This document shows positions 18,814 to 26,227 of a DNA stretch of 64,000 bases, in pieces. Each line of letters opens with the position of its first letter. The first letter of the stretch is position 1. A program made the position numbers and the translations under genes. The notes beneath the pieces were generated by a model, which was not told the DNA's origin, ran no database searches, and saw only the letters and a list, made by a program, of their open reading frames with translations. The DNA is from Trujillonella endophytica (GTDB lineage: Bacteria > Actinomycetota > Actinomycetes > Mycobacteriales > Geodermatophilaceae): NCBI RefSeq assembly GCF_900110555.1, contig NZ_FOEE01000008.1, positions 1-64,000 on the forward strand. Reading direction: 5' to 3'.

Positions 18814-19619
18814 GCCGCGCCGAGCGGAGCGTCCCGGCTCCGCTGCTGATCCCGGCGGTGGTCGCCGTGGCCTTCCTGGTGCTGCCGCTGGTCGGGCTGC
18901 TGGTCCGCACCCCCTGGAGCGGCCTCTGGCCCCAGCTCACCGCCCCGGGCGTGGGGGAGGCGCTGCGGTTGTCGCTGGTCTCGGCCACCCTCGCCACCGC
19001 CGTCTCCCTGGTGCTCGGCGTGCCGCTGGCCTGGGTGCTGGCCCGCTCGCGGATCCGCGGCCGGGGCCTGCTGCGGGCGCTGGTCACCGTGCCCCTCGTG
19101 CTGCCCCCGGTGGTGGGCGGCGTCGCGCTGTTCCTCGTCCTCGGCCGGCAGGGCATCGTCGGTCGCTGGCTGGACGAGGCGTTCGGGATCACCATCCCGT
19201 TCACCACCACCGCCGTCGTGATCGCCGAGACGTTCGTCGCGATGCCGTTCCTGGTGATCAGCGTCGAGGGCGCGCTGCGGGCCGCGGACGCCCGCTTCGA
19301 GGACGCCGCCGCCACGCTCGGCGCCGACCGGTGGACGACGTTCCGCCGGGTCACCCTCCCGCTGGTGGCGCCCGGCATCGCGGCCGGCGCGGTGCTGTGC
19401 TGGGCGCGGGCGCTGGGCGAGTTCGGCGCCACCATCACCTTCGCCGGCAACTTCCCGGGAACGACGCAGACGATGCCGCTGGCCGTCTACCTGGCCCTGC
19501 AGCGGGACCCGGAGGCGGCGATCGTCCTCTCCCTGGTGCTGCTCGCCGTCTCGCTGGCCACGCTGCTGCTCCTGCGGGGCCGCTGGCTGGGTCGCTCGGG
19601 CGCGGGGGCCGTGCCGTGA
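18810..19619 (+). CDS. modB: molybdate ABC transporter permease
   Basis: A 269-residue inner-membrane permease with about five to six transmembrane helices and the EAA-type coupling loop EGALRAADARFEDAAATLGADRWTTFRRVTLP, read as EDAAATLGA followed by the RVTLPLVAPGI element. ALGEFGATITFAGNFPGTTQT is the ModB signature that forms the molybdate path. It overlaps modA by four bases (GTGA) and modC by four bases, so translation of the three genes is coupled. Confidence 0.95.
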   Translation: MSRAERSVPAPLLIPAVVAVAFLVLPLVGLLVRTPWSGLWPQLTAPGVGEALRLSLVSATLATAVSLVLGVPLAWVLARSRIRGRGLLRALVTVPLVLPPVVGGVALFLVLGRQGIVGRWLDEAFGITIPFTTTAVVIAETFVAMPFLVISVEGALRAADARFEDAAATLGADRWTTFRRVTLPLVAPGIAAGAVLCWARALGEFGATITFAGNFPGTTQTMPLAVYLALQRDPEAAIVLSLVLLAVSLATLLLLRGRWLGRSGAGAVP

Positions 19620-20668
19620 GCCTCGCCGCCGACGTCCGGGTCCGGCGGGGCGCGGTGCACGTGGAACTCGCCGTCGACGTCCCCGCCGGGAGCGTGCTCG
19701 CCGTCCTCGGCCCGAACGGCGCCGGCAAGTCCACGCTGCTGCGGGTCCTGGCCGGCCTGCTGCCGCCCGACGGCGGCCGGGTCGAGGTGGACGGCGAGCC
19801 CTGGGACGACGTCTCCGCCGGCGTGCACCTGCCCGCACACCGTCGCCGGCTGGGCATGGTGTTCCAGGACTATCTCCTCTTTCCGCACCTGACCGTGCTC
19901 GACAACGTGGCGTTCGGGCTACGCACCCGGGGGGCCGGCCGCCGCGAGGCCCGGGCCGGCGCCGCGGAGTGGCTGGCCCGCGTGGAGCTGGGCGACCTCG
20001 CCGCCCGCCGCCCGGGGCAGCTGTCGGGCGGGCAGGCGCAGCGCGTCGCCCTGGCCCGCGCGCTCGCGGGGGACCCGGCGCTGCTGCTGCTCGACGAGCC
20101 GCTGTCGGCGCTGGATGCGCGCACCCGGCTCACGGTGCGCGCCGAGCTGCGCCGCCACCTCGGCGCGTTCGGGGGCGCCACCGTGCTCGTCACCCACGAC
20201 CCGGTCGACGCGATGGCGCTGGCCGACCGGGTCCTGGTGGTCGAGGACGGCCGGGTCGTGCAGGCCGGCCCGCCCGCGGAGGTGGCCCGCCGCCCGCGCA
20301 CCGACTACGTGGCCCGGCTGGTCGGCTTGGCGCTGCTGCCCGGGACGGGCGAGGGCACCTCCGTGCGGCTGGACGGCGGAGGGCGCGTGGCGGTCGCCGA
20401 GCAGGCCGCCGGCCCGGTCCTCGTCGCCGTCCGTCCCGAGTCCGTGGCCCTGTGGCCGGAGCGCCCCGCGGGGAGCCCGCGCAACACCTGGCCGGTCCGG
20501 CTGACCGGCGCGACCCCGCACGGCGCGACCGTGCGCTGCGAACTGGACGGCGAGGTGCCGCTGCTGGCCGACGTCACCGCCGCCGCCTTCGCCGAGCTCG
20601 GCCTCGCGCCCGGCATGCAGCTGTGGGCCACGGTCAAGGCCTCCGAGGTCACGGTCTACGCGCGCTGA
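19616..20668 (+). CDS. modC: molybdate ABC transporter ATP-binding protein
   Basis: A 350-residue ABC ATPase. Walker A is GPNGAGKST, the Q-loop is FQDYLLFPHLT, the signature is LSGGQAQR, Walker B is LLLLDEPLSALD and the switch histidine is in VTHDP. A C-terminal TOBE region (about 285-350: VAVRPESVAL ... LWATVKASEVTVYAR) can bind oxyanion and feed back on transport. The GTG overlaps the modB stop (GTGA). Length is standard for ModC. Confidence 0.95.
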   Translation: MSLAADVRVRRGAVHVELAVDVPAGSVLAVLGPNGAGKSTLLRVLAGLLPPDGGRVEVDGEPWDDVSAGVHLPAHRRRLGMVFQDYLLFPHLTVLDNVAFGLRTRGAGRREARAGAAEWLARVELGDLAARRPGQLSGGQAQRVALARALAGDPALLLLDEPLSALDARTRLTVRAELRRHLGAFGGATVLVTHDPVDAMALADRVLVVEDGRVVQAGPPAEVARRPRTDYVARLVGLALLPGTGEGTSVRLDGGGRVAVAEQAAGPVLVAVRPESVALWPERPAGSPRNTWPVRLTGATPHGATVRCELDGEVPLLADVTAAAFAELGLAPGMQLWATVKASEVTVYAR

Positions 20669-20680
20669 GAGGGTGGTGGC

Positions 20681-21259
20681 ATGAGCATCGCCGCCCTCGT
20701 CCTGGCCGCCGGTGGCGGCCGCCGCTACGGCATGCCGAAGGCGCTGGTCTCCTACGAGGGCAGCCTGCTGGTCGAGCGCGCGGTGCGGACGGCGCGGGCG
20801 GTCTGCGACCCGGTGCTCGTCGTCCTCGGTGCCCGGGCCGTCGACGTCTGGCGGACGGCGGACCTCGCCGGCGCCACCGCCCTGGCCAACCCGGACTGGG
20901 AGACGGGCATGGCCTCCTCCCTGCGCACGGGGCTGGAGGGGCTGCGCTCGTGGCCGGCGCAGGTCGACGCCGTGCTCGTGACCCTCGTCGACATGCCGGG
21001 CATGACCCCGGCGGCGCTGGAGCGGGTGGCGGCGCACGGGGCCCGCGGCGCCCTGGCGACCGCCGTCTACGACGGCGTCCGGGGCCATCCGGTGCTGCTC
21101 GGCCGCGACCACTGGGCCGGGGTGGCCGCCACCGCGACCGGCGACGAGGGGGCCCGCCGCTACCTGGCCGACCACGAGGTCGTCGAGGTCGACTGCACCG
21201 GCCTGGCCGATCCGGTCGACCTCGACGTGCCACCCGGCGGGGTACCGTCGGCGCCGTGA
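20681..21259 (+). CDS. MocA/MobA-like molybdenum cofactor nucleotidyltransferase
   Basis: A 192-residue nucleotidyltransferase with the GT-A-like nucleotide motif LVLAAGGGRRYGMPKAL and the metal-binding LVTLVDMPGMTP, ending with RGHPVLLGRDHW. Its LAAG-x-G-x-R-x-G-x-PK pattern fits MocA/MobA, which attach CMP or GMP to molybdopterin. CoxL-type hydroxylases use the cytosine dinucleotide (MCD). With a CoxL-type enzyme in the same window, a MocA role is the better guess. It follows modC by 12 bases and overlaps moaE (GTGA). Confidence 0.82.
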   Translation: MSIAALVLAAGGGRRYGMPKALVSYEGSLLVERAVRTARAVCDPVLVVLGARAVDVWRTADLAGATALANPDWETGMASSLRTGLEGLRSWPAQVDAVLVTLVDMPGMTPAALERVAAHGARGALATAVYDGVRGHPVLLGRDHWAGVAATATGDEGARRYLADHEVVEVDCTGLADPVDLDVPPGGVPSAP

Positions 21260-21666
21260 TCGCGCGCGTGGTCGACGAGCCCCTCTCGGTGGCCGAGCAC
21301 GAGGACGCGGTGGCCGACAAGGCCGCCGGCGCGGTGGTCTCCTTCGCCGGCGTCGTCCGCGACCACGACGGCGGGCGCTCGGTGACCGAGCTGGAGTACG
21401 TCGGGCACCCCAGCGCCGGCGACGTGATCGTCGAGCTGGCGCGGGAGTTCGCCGCCCGCCCCGGCGTCCAGGCGGTCGCGGTCTCCCACCGCATCGGCCT
21501 GCTCGGCATCGGCGACGTCGCCCTGGCCTGCGCGGTCAGCGCGGCCCACCGCGGCGCGGCGTTCGCCGCCTGCGCCGAGCTCGTCGACGAGGTGAAGAAG
21601 CGGCTGCCCATCTGGAAGCGGCAGGTCTTCACCGACGGCGAGGAGGAGTGGGTGGCCTGCCCCTAG
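21256..21666 (+). CDS. moaE: molybdopterin synthase catalytic subunit
   Basis: A 136-residue MoaE. Visible signatures are GAVVSFAGVVRDHDGGRSV, LEYVGHPSAGDVIVELA, VAVSHRIGLLGIGDVAL and the C-terminal KKRLPIWKRQVFTDG, which holds catalytic lysines that react with the MoaD thiocarboxylate. It converts precursor Z (cPMP) to molybdopterin. Its MoaD partner is close by on the opposite strand (22533-22784). The GTG overlaps the upstream stop. Its own stop overlaps the stop of the convergent GAF gene by four bases. Confidence 0.95.
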   Translation: MIARVVDEPLSVAEHEDAVADKAAGAVVSFAGVVRDHDGGRSVTELEYVGHPSAGDVIVELAREFAARPGVQAVAVSHRIGLLGIGDVALACAVSAAHRGAAFAACAELVDEVKKRLPIWKRQVFTDGEEEWVACP

Positions 21667-22178
21667 CGGGGCGCCGCCAGGTGGTCGGGCAGCGGCTCCG
21701 GCGCGGGACCCGGGTCCATCCCGGCCGCGAGCAGGGAGCTCAGCAGCCGGGCCACCAGCTCGACGAGCGGGAGGTCCCGGGTCGCGCTCAGCGGGCGCGC
21801 CCGCGCGCCGACCCCGCAGACCGTGCCGAAGAGCTCCATGTCCGGGCCGACCACGGGCACGCCGATGTAGGCCGCCACGGCCATCCCGTTGGGCAGGGTC
21901 CGGGTGGCGTACTCGGGGACGGCGGCCGTGACGGTCGCGATCCGGGGCGCCTGGCCGCTGACCATCTGCCGGCAGAAGCTCTCCGCCCACGGCAGGCTGG
22001 CCCCGGGGCGCACCGCCCCCATCGGCCGGGCACAGAGGACCACCTGCCGGTCCCCGACCACGCGGGTGACCAGCCAGGCGTCCCAGGACGAATGGGTGTG
22101 CAGGTACTCCAGAGCGCCGCTGGCGGCGGCCGACCAGTCGCGCCAGGGCGCCATGTCCGCGATCCCTGGATGAGCCAT
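21663..22178 (-). CDS. GAF domain-containing protein
   Basis: A 171-residue protein that is essentially a single GAF domain: ALEYLHTHSSWDAWLVTRVVGDRQVVLCAR, read as HSSWDAWLVTRV, then WAESFCRQMVSG, YIGVPVVGPDMELFGTVCGVG and a short Pro-rich tail. GAF domains bind small ligands or sense redox state. No output domain is attached, so it would act through a partner. The ATG at 22178 has no clear ribosome binding site, and an ATG at 22154 is an alternative. Its 3' end overlaps moaE tail to tail. Confidence 0.7.
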   Translation of the reverse strand: MAHPGIADMAPWRDWSAAASGALEYLHTHSSWDAWLVTRVVGDRQVVLCARPMGAVRPGASLPWAESFCRQMVSGQAPRIATVTAAVPEYATRTLPNGMAVAAYIGVPVVGPDMELFGTVCGVGARARPLSATRDLPLVELVARLLSSLLAAGMDPGPAPEPLPDHLAAPR

Positions 22179-22248
22179 ACCGGAGGTCGTTACCCAGACC
22201 GCGCCGGGGCATTCACCACCGGAGCCGTGTCGGAGCCTGGCCGGGGTT

Positions 22249-22449
22249 TCAGCGGGCGCCGGCGAGGCCGTCGTCGTCGGGGCGGTGGTGGGCCTCGCGC
22301 TCGGCGGTCTCCTCGTCGACCTCGCCCTCGATGCGGCGGGCCTCGCCGTCGAGGGTGGCCGCCGCGTCGCCGTGCGACTCCCCGTAGAGCTGCTCGGCGC
22401 GGCCGAAGAGCTGCTCGACCTTGGCCTTGGCCTTGTCGAAGACACTCAT
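22249..22449 (-). CDS. small CsbD-like stress protein
   Basis: A 66-residue, highly charged helical protein starting MSVFDKAKAKVEQLFGRAEQLYG, resembling CsbD-type general stress proteins of Gram-positive bacteria in size, charge and the KAKVEQLFGRAE pattern. The resemblance is partial. The ATG at 22449 is preceded by GGAGGGAAGAG. One copy of the 52-55 bp palindromic repeat lies immediately upstream (22477-22528), in what would be its leader. Confidence 0.6.
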   Translation of the reverse strand: MSVFDKAKAKVEQLFGRAEQLYGESHGDAAATLDGEARRIEGEVDEETAEREAHHRPDDDGLAGAR

Positions 22450-22476
22450 GGGGCTCTCTTCCCTCCTGCGGACCGC

Positions 22477-22528
22477 GGCCCCCCGCGGGGGTCCGCCACG
22501 AGCGTGCGAGTGGTGGGGCAGGGGGTCC
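22477..22528. repeat. dispersed 52-55 bp double-palindrome repeat, copy 1
   Basis: This copy shares an aligned core with copies at 32095-32148 and 51639-51693: outer arms GGCCCC.../...GGGGTCC, and an inner region CCGCC-CGAG...GCGAGTGGTGGGG. It sits between moaD and the CsbD-like gene, both on the minus strand. Its inner palindrome is the most degenerate of the three. Confidence 0.7.
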
Positions 22529-22532
22529 TGCG

Positions 22533-22784
22533 TCATCCTCCCGCGAAGGGGGGCAGCACGTCGACCACGGCACCGGGCGCGAGTGCGGCGTGCCGGTCGC
22601 GCGCTGCCGCGCCGTCGACGAGGAACGAGCAGGCTGTGAGCACCCGCTCCAGCCGGTCGCCGTGGGCGTCGACCAGCTGGCCGACGAGCTCCTCGAGCGT
22701 CGCGGCCGTCCGCGCCTCGCTGTCGACGCCGGCCGCGGCGCGGGCGCCGGCGAAGTAGCGCACGGTGACGGGGGCGCTGCTCAC
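22533..22784 (-). CDS. moaD: molybdopterin synthase sulfur carrier subunit
   Basis: An 83-residue ubiquitin-like protein starting VTVRYFAGARAAAGV and ending in VDVLPPFAGG. The terminal Gly-Gly is the site of adenylation and thiocarboxylation, from which sulfur is passed to cPMP in MoaE. The GTG start lies one base after the moaA stop, so moaA and moaD form an operon. The activating MoeB-type enzyme is not in the window. Confidence 0.93.
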   Translation of the reverse strand: MSSAPVTVRYFAGARAAAGVDSEARTAATLEELVGQLVDAHGDRLERVLTACSFLVDGAAARDRHAALAPGAVVDVLPPFAGG

Positions 22785-22785
22785 G

Positions 22786-23829
22786 TCAGCCCCCGATCGC
22801 CGACATCGGCCGGGTCGGCTGCAGGAAGCTGGGGTCGTCGATGCCGTGGCCGGGCAGCTTGCCCAGCGTCGCGACCCGCCACCGGTCGGCCAGCTCGTCG
22901 TCGGTCGCCCCGGATCGCAGCGCCGTCCGCAGGTCGGACTCCTCGCGGGCGAACAGGCAGTTGCGGATCTGCCCGTCGGCGGTGAGCCGCGTCCGGTCGC
23001 AGGTGCCGCAGAACGAGCGGGTCACCGAGGCGATGACGCCCACGGTGGCCGGGCCGCCGTCGACCAGCCAGCGCTCCGCCGGGGCCGAGCCGCGCTCCTC
23101 GGTGTCGGGGGTGAGCGTGTGCGCGGTCGACAGCCGCTCGAGGATGTCCTCGGCGGTCACCATCCGGCCGCGGGTCCAGGCGTGGTGGGCGTCCAGCGGC
23201 ATCTGCTCGATGAACCGCAACTGGTAGCCGTGCTCCAGGCAGAAGTCCAGCAGCGGCACCGCGTCGACGTCGTTGATGCCGTGCAGCAGGACGGCGTTGA
23301 CCTTCACCGGGGTCAGCCCGGCGGCCTGCGCGGCGGCCAGGCCGGCCAGCACGTCGTCCAGCCGGTCGCGGTGGGTGAGCTGCTTGAAGCGGGCCGGGTC
23401 GACCGTGTCCAGGCTGACGTTGATCCGGTCCAGGCCCGCCTCGGCCAGCGCGGGGGCGATCCGTGCCAGGCCGATGGCGTTGGTGGTCAGGCTGACCTCG
23501 GGGCGGGGGGTGAGCGCCGTCGCCGCCGCCACGATCCCGGGCAGGCCGGGCCGCAGCAGCGGCTCCCCGCCGGTGAAGCGCACCTCGCGGATGCCGAGCC
23601 GCTCCACCCCGATCCGGACCAGCCGGACGATCTCCTCGTCGGTGAGCACCTCGACCTTGGGCAGCCAGTCCAGGCCCTCCGGAGGCATGCAGTACGTGCA
23701 GCGCAGGTTGCACCGGTCGGTCAGCGAGACCCGCAGATCGGTCGCCGTGCGGCCGTAGCGGTCGACCAGCCCGCCACTGCCCGGGGTGGGGCGCACCACC
23801 GGGGTGGGGAGCGGGGTCGGCGAGGTCAC
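22786..23829 (-). CDS. moaA: GTP 3',8-cyclase (molybdenum cofactor biosynthesis)
   Basis: A 347-residue radical SAM enzyme. The N-terminal cluster ligands are Cys40, Cys44 and Cys47 in DRCNLRCTYC. FTGGEPLLRPG and INVSLDTVDPARF are SAM-site motifs. The second [4Fe-4S] cluster is in SFCGTCDRTRLTADGQIRNC, and the conserved C-terminal Gly-Gly is present. It makes 3',8-cyclo-GTP, which MoaC would turn into cPMP; no moaC is in the window. The GTG at 23829 gives the normal length. A TACATT -10-like box seven bases upstream suggests a leaderless transcript. Confidence 0.95.
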   Translation of the reverse strand: MTSPTPLPTPVVRPTPGSGGLVDRYGRTATDLRVSLTDRCNLRCTYCMPPEGLDWLPKVEVLTDEEIVRLVRIGVERLGIREVRFTGGEPLLRPGLPGIVAAATALTPRPEVSLTTNAIGLARIAPALAEAGLDRINVSLDTVDPARFKQLTHRDRLDDVLAGLAAAQAAGLTPVKVNAVLLHGINDVDAVPLLDFCLEHGYQLRFIEQMPLDAHHAWTRGRMVTAEDILERLSTAHTLTPDTEERGSAPAERWLVDGGPATVGVIASVTRSFCGTCDRTRLTADGQIRNCLFAREESDLRTALRSGATDDELADRWRVATLGKLPGHGIDDPSFLQPTRPMSAIGG

Positions 23830-23835
23830 GACCCG

Positions 23836-23841
23836 AATGTA
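23836..23841 (-). promoter_or_regulatory. -10-like box for leaderless moaA
   Basis: TACATT on the minus strand ends seven bases before the moaA GTG, so transcription would begin at or next to the start codon. No ribosome binding site is seen. Leaderless starts are common in actinobacteria. No convincing -35 box is visible. Confidence 0.4.
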
Positions 23842-23968
23842 GTGCGGGAACGGCCACGTGCCGCCGGAAGCGTGATGCCGTCGCAAACTCGGCCGCGGAA
23901 CTAAGGGTGGCCTTGCTACCGTCGCCCGGTCACCCGAGAGCCCGGCGGGCCCCTTCCCGCACTCGCTT

Positions 23969-25273
23969 GTGGCCAGGAAGCGCGAGAACTCCGTGTCGCC
24001 CCGCACCGTCCTCTCCCCCTATGCCCGCCTCTTCGCCGTCCCGGGCAGCCGGGCCTTCGCCCTCGCCGGCTGGATCGGGCGCCTGCCCGCCTCCACGCTG
24101 GGCCTGGGCACCGTGCTGCTCGTCGAGGCCGAGACCGACAGCTACGCCCTCGCCGGCGCCGTCTCCGGCACCCTCGCGGCGGCCTTCGCACTCGCCTCGC
24201 CGCTGTGGGCGCGCCTCGTCGACCGGCGCGGGCAGGGCGGGGTACTGCGCGTGGCGATGGTCGCCCTCGCGGTCACCGGCCTGGCGTTCCTCGCCGTGGT
24301 CGTCGCCGGGGCGCCGCAGTGGACCTGGTTCGTGCTCGCGGCGGCGACCGGCGGGGCGTCGCCCAACGTCGGCTCCCTCGTGCGGGCGCGGTGGGCGCAC
24401 GCCCTGCCCGAGGCGGGCCAGCGGCAGACGGCGTTCGCGTTCGAGTCCGTCGTCGACGAGGTCGTCTTCGTCGTCGGCCCGCCGCTGGTCACGGTGCTGG
24501 CCTCGCTGGTGACGCCCCCGGCCGGCTTCCTCACCGGCCTGCTGGCCGGCGTGGTCGGTGGCTGGGCGCTGAGCGGGCAGCGGGAGAGCCAGCCGCCGCC
24601 GCAGCCGGTGCGGACCGGCGGACCCCGGCAGAAGTCGGGCATCCTCACCGCGCCCGTGATCGTGGTCGCCGTCTCCTCGCTGGGCGTCGGCATCACGTTC
24701 GGGGCGATCGACGTCGTCGTGGTCGCCTTCGCGGAGGAGGAGGGCTCGCCGACGTCGGCCGGGCTGGTGCTGGCGATGTTCGCCGTGGGCAGCCTCCTGG
24801 CGGGGCTGGTCTACGGCCTGCTGCGGCTGCCCGGCACGCTGGCGGCCCGCTTCGTGGCCTGCTCGGTCCTGTTCGGGGTCGCGGGACAGCTGCTGTTCGT
24901 CGTGGGCTCGCTGTCGTGGCTGATGCCGGCGGCGCTGCTGGGCGGGATGGCCATCGCGCCGACCCTGGTCTCGGGTGCCTCGCTGGTCGAGTCGCGGGTG
25001 CCCCGGGCGAGCCTGACCGAGGCGCTGACCTGGACGATGGCGGGGCTCATCGGCGGCGTCACGCTCGGGGCGGCGCTGGCCGGCGCGGCCGTCGACGCCT
25101 GGGGTGCCCAGGACGCCTTCGCCGTCCCGGCGCTCGCCGCGGCGCTGGGCGGCGTCCTCGCCCTGGTCGGGTCGCCGCTGCTGCGGACCCCGGCGGCCGG
25201 CGGCCCCGGGGCGGACGGCGAGGTGCCGCAGGCCTCACCCGAGGCGCCGGTTGAGCGCCAGGCCGCGGGGTAG
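23969..25273 (+). CDS. MFS transporter
   Basis: A 434-residue major facilitator permease with about 12 hydrophobic segments. The loop 2-3 motif region (LWARLVDRRGQGG) and a central cytoplasmic loop near residues 205-220 (SGQRESQPPPQPVRTGG) are visible. The C-terminal tail is Pro/Gly/Glu-rich. Substrate unknown; drug or metabolite efflux is usual for this type. The GTG at 23969 is used, and a second GTG at 23993 is possible. Upstream, around 23900-23918, an AAGG-GTGG-CCTT dyad resembles a weak metal-regulator box. It is divergent from moaA across 139 bases. Confidence 0.8.
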   Translation: MARKRENSVSPRTVLSPYARLFAVPGSRAFALAGWIGRLPASTLGLGTVLLVEAETDSYALAGAVSGTLAAAFALASPLWARLVDRRGQGGVLRVAMVALAVTGLAFLAVVVAGAPQWTWFVLAAATGGASPNVGSLVRARWAHALPEAGQRQTAFAFESVVDEVVFVVGPPLVTVLASLVTPPAGFLTGLLAGVVGGWALSGQRESQPPPQPVRTGGPRQKSGILTAPVIVVAVSSLGVGITFGAIDVVVVAFAEEEGSPTSAGLVLAMFAVGSLLAGLVYGLLRLPGTLAARFVACSVLFGVAGQLLFVVGSLSWLMPAALLGGMAIAPTLVSGASLVESRVPRASLTEALTWTMAGLIGGVTLGAALAGAAVDAWGAQDAFAVPALAAALGGVLALVGSPLLRTPAAGGPGADGEVPQASPEAPVERQAAG

Positions 25274-25339
25274 CGGCGCGGACGGAAGGAGGCACGCGGC
25301 CGCGGTCGCGTGCCCCACCGCGAGACCGAGAGGACCCCT

Positions 25340-26179
25340 GTGGCAACCGTGCCCACCATCCGCCTGAACAACGGCGTCGAGATCCCCCAGCTGGGCTTCG
25401 GCGTCTACCAGATCCCGCCGGAGGAGACCGCCGACGCGGTCGGGACCGCGCTGGAGATCGGCTACCGGCACATCGACACCGCCGAGATGTACCGCAACGA
25501 GAAGGGGGTCGGCGAGGCCGTCCGCCGCTCCGGCATCCCGCGCGACGAGATCTTCGTGACCAGCAAGCTCAACAACGGCTTCCACCGGCGGGACGACGCC
25601 CTGCGCGCCTTCGACCGCACGCTGGCCGACCTGGGTCTCGACTCCCTCGACCTGTTCCTCGTGCACTGGCCGCTGCCGACCATCGACGTCGACTACGTGG
25701 AGACCTGGAAGGCGATGGAGGAGATCTCCCGCAGCGGCCGCTGCCGGGCGGTCGGCGTCTCCAACTTCCACGCCCCGCACCTGAGCCGGCTGTTCGCCGA
25801 GACCGAGATCCGGCCCGCGGTCAACCAGATCGAGGTCCACCCCTACCTCGCGCAGGACGAGCTGCGGGCCTTCGGCGCCGAGCACGGGATCGTCACCGAG
25901 GCCTGGTCCCCGATCGCGCAGGGCAAGGTGCTCGACGACCCGGCGATCGTGGAGGTGGCCGAGCGCGTCGGGCGGACGCCGGCGCAGGTCGTGCTGCGGT
26001 GGCACGTGCAGCGCGGCGACGTCGTCTTCCCCAAGTCGGTGACCCGCAGCCGCATGGAGGAGAACTTCGCGCTCTTCGACTTCGAGCTCGACTCCGACGC
26101 GATGACCGCCATCACCGCCCTCGACCGGCACGAGCGCACCGGCCCGGACCCGGACACGTTCGACTACGTGCCCCGCTGA
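25340..26179 (+). CDS. aldo/keto reductase
   Basis: A 279-residue NADPH-dependent TIM-barrel oxidoreductase. The catalytic tetrad is complete: Asp46, Tyr51 (DTAEMY), Lys76 (TSKL) and His109 (LVHWP). GVSNFHAPHL and the C-terminal PKSVTRSRMEENFALFDFEL form the NADPH pocket, close to the 2,5-diketo-gluconate reductase (AKR5) group. It reduces aldehydes and ketones in the cytosol. The GTG at 25340 has GAGAGGA about seven bases upstream. A perfect 19-bp terminator follows its stop. Confidence 0.93.
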   Translation: MATVPTIRLNNGVEIPQLGFGVYQIPPEETADAVGTALEIGYRHIDTAEMYRNEKGVGEAVRRSGIPRDEIFVTSKLNNGFHRRDDALRAFDRTLADLGLDSLDLFLVHWPLPTIDVDYVETWKAMEEISRSGRCRAVGVSNFHAPHLSRLFAETEIRPAVNQIEVHPYLAQDELRAFGAEHGIVTEAWSPIAQGKVLDDPAIVEVAERVGRTPAQVVLRWHVQRGDVVFPKSVTRSRMEENFALFDFELDSDAMTAITALDRHERTGPDPDTFDYVPR

Positions 26180-26184
26180 GCCGA

Positions 26185-26227
26185 GCGGAGTGCCGCAGCG
26201 CAGCTTTCCTGCGCTGCGGCACTCCGC
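26185..26227. terminator. bidirectional terminator, perfect 19-bp stem
   Basis: Arms 26185-26203 and 26209-26227 are perfectly complementary, with loop CTTTC. The hairpin lies between the convergent aldo/keto reductase and lipoprotein genes and touches the stop codons of both. No U tract follows, as is usual in high-GC actinobacteria. Confidence 0.88.

Noticed and set aside
23895-23920. DtxR/IdeR box before the MFS gene
   Set aside because: The AAGG-GTGG-CCTT dyad lacks the TTAGG half-site and fits the consensus poorly.
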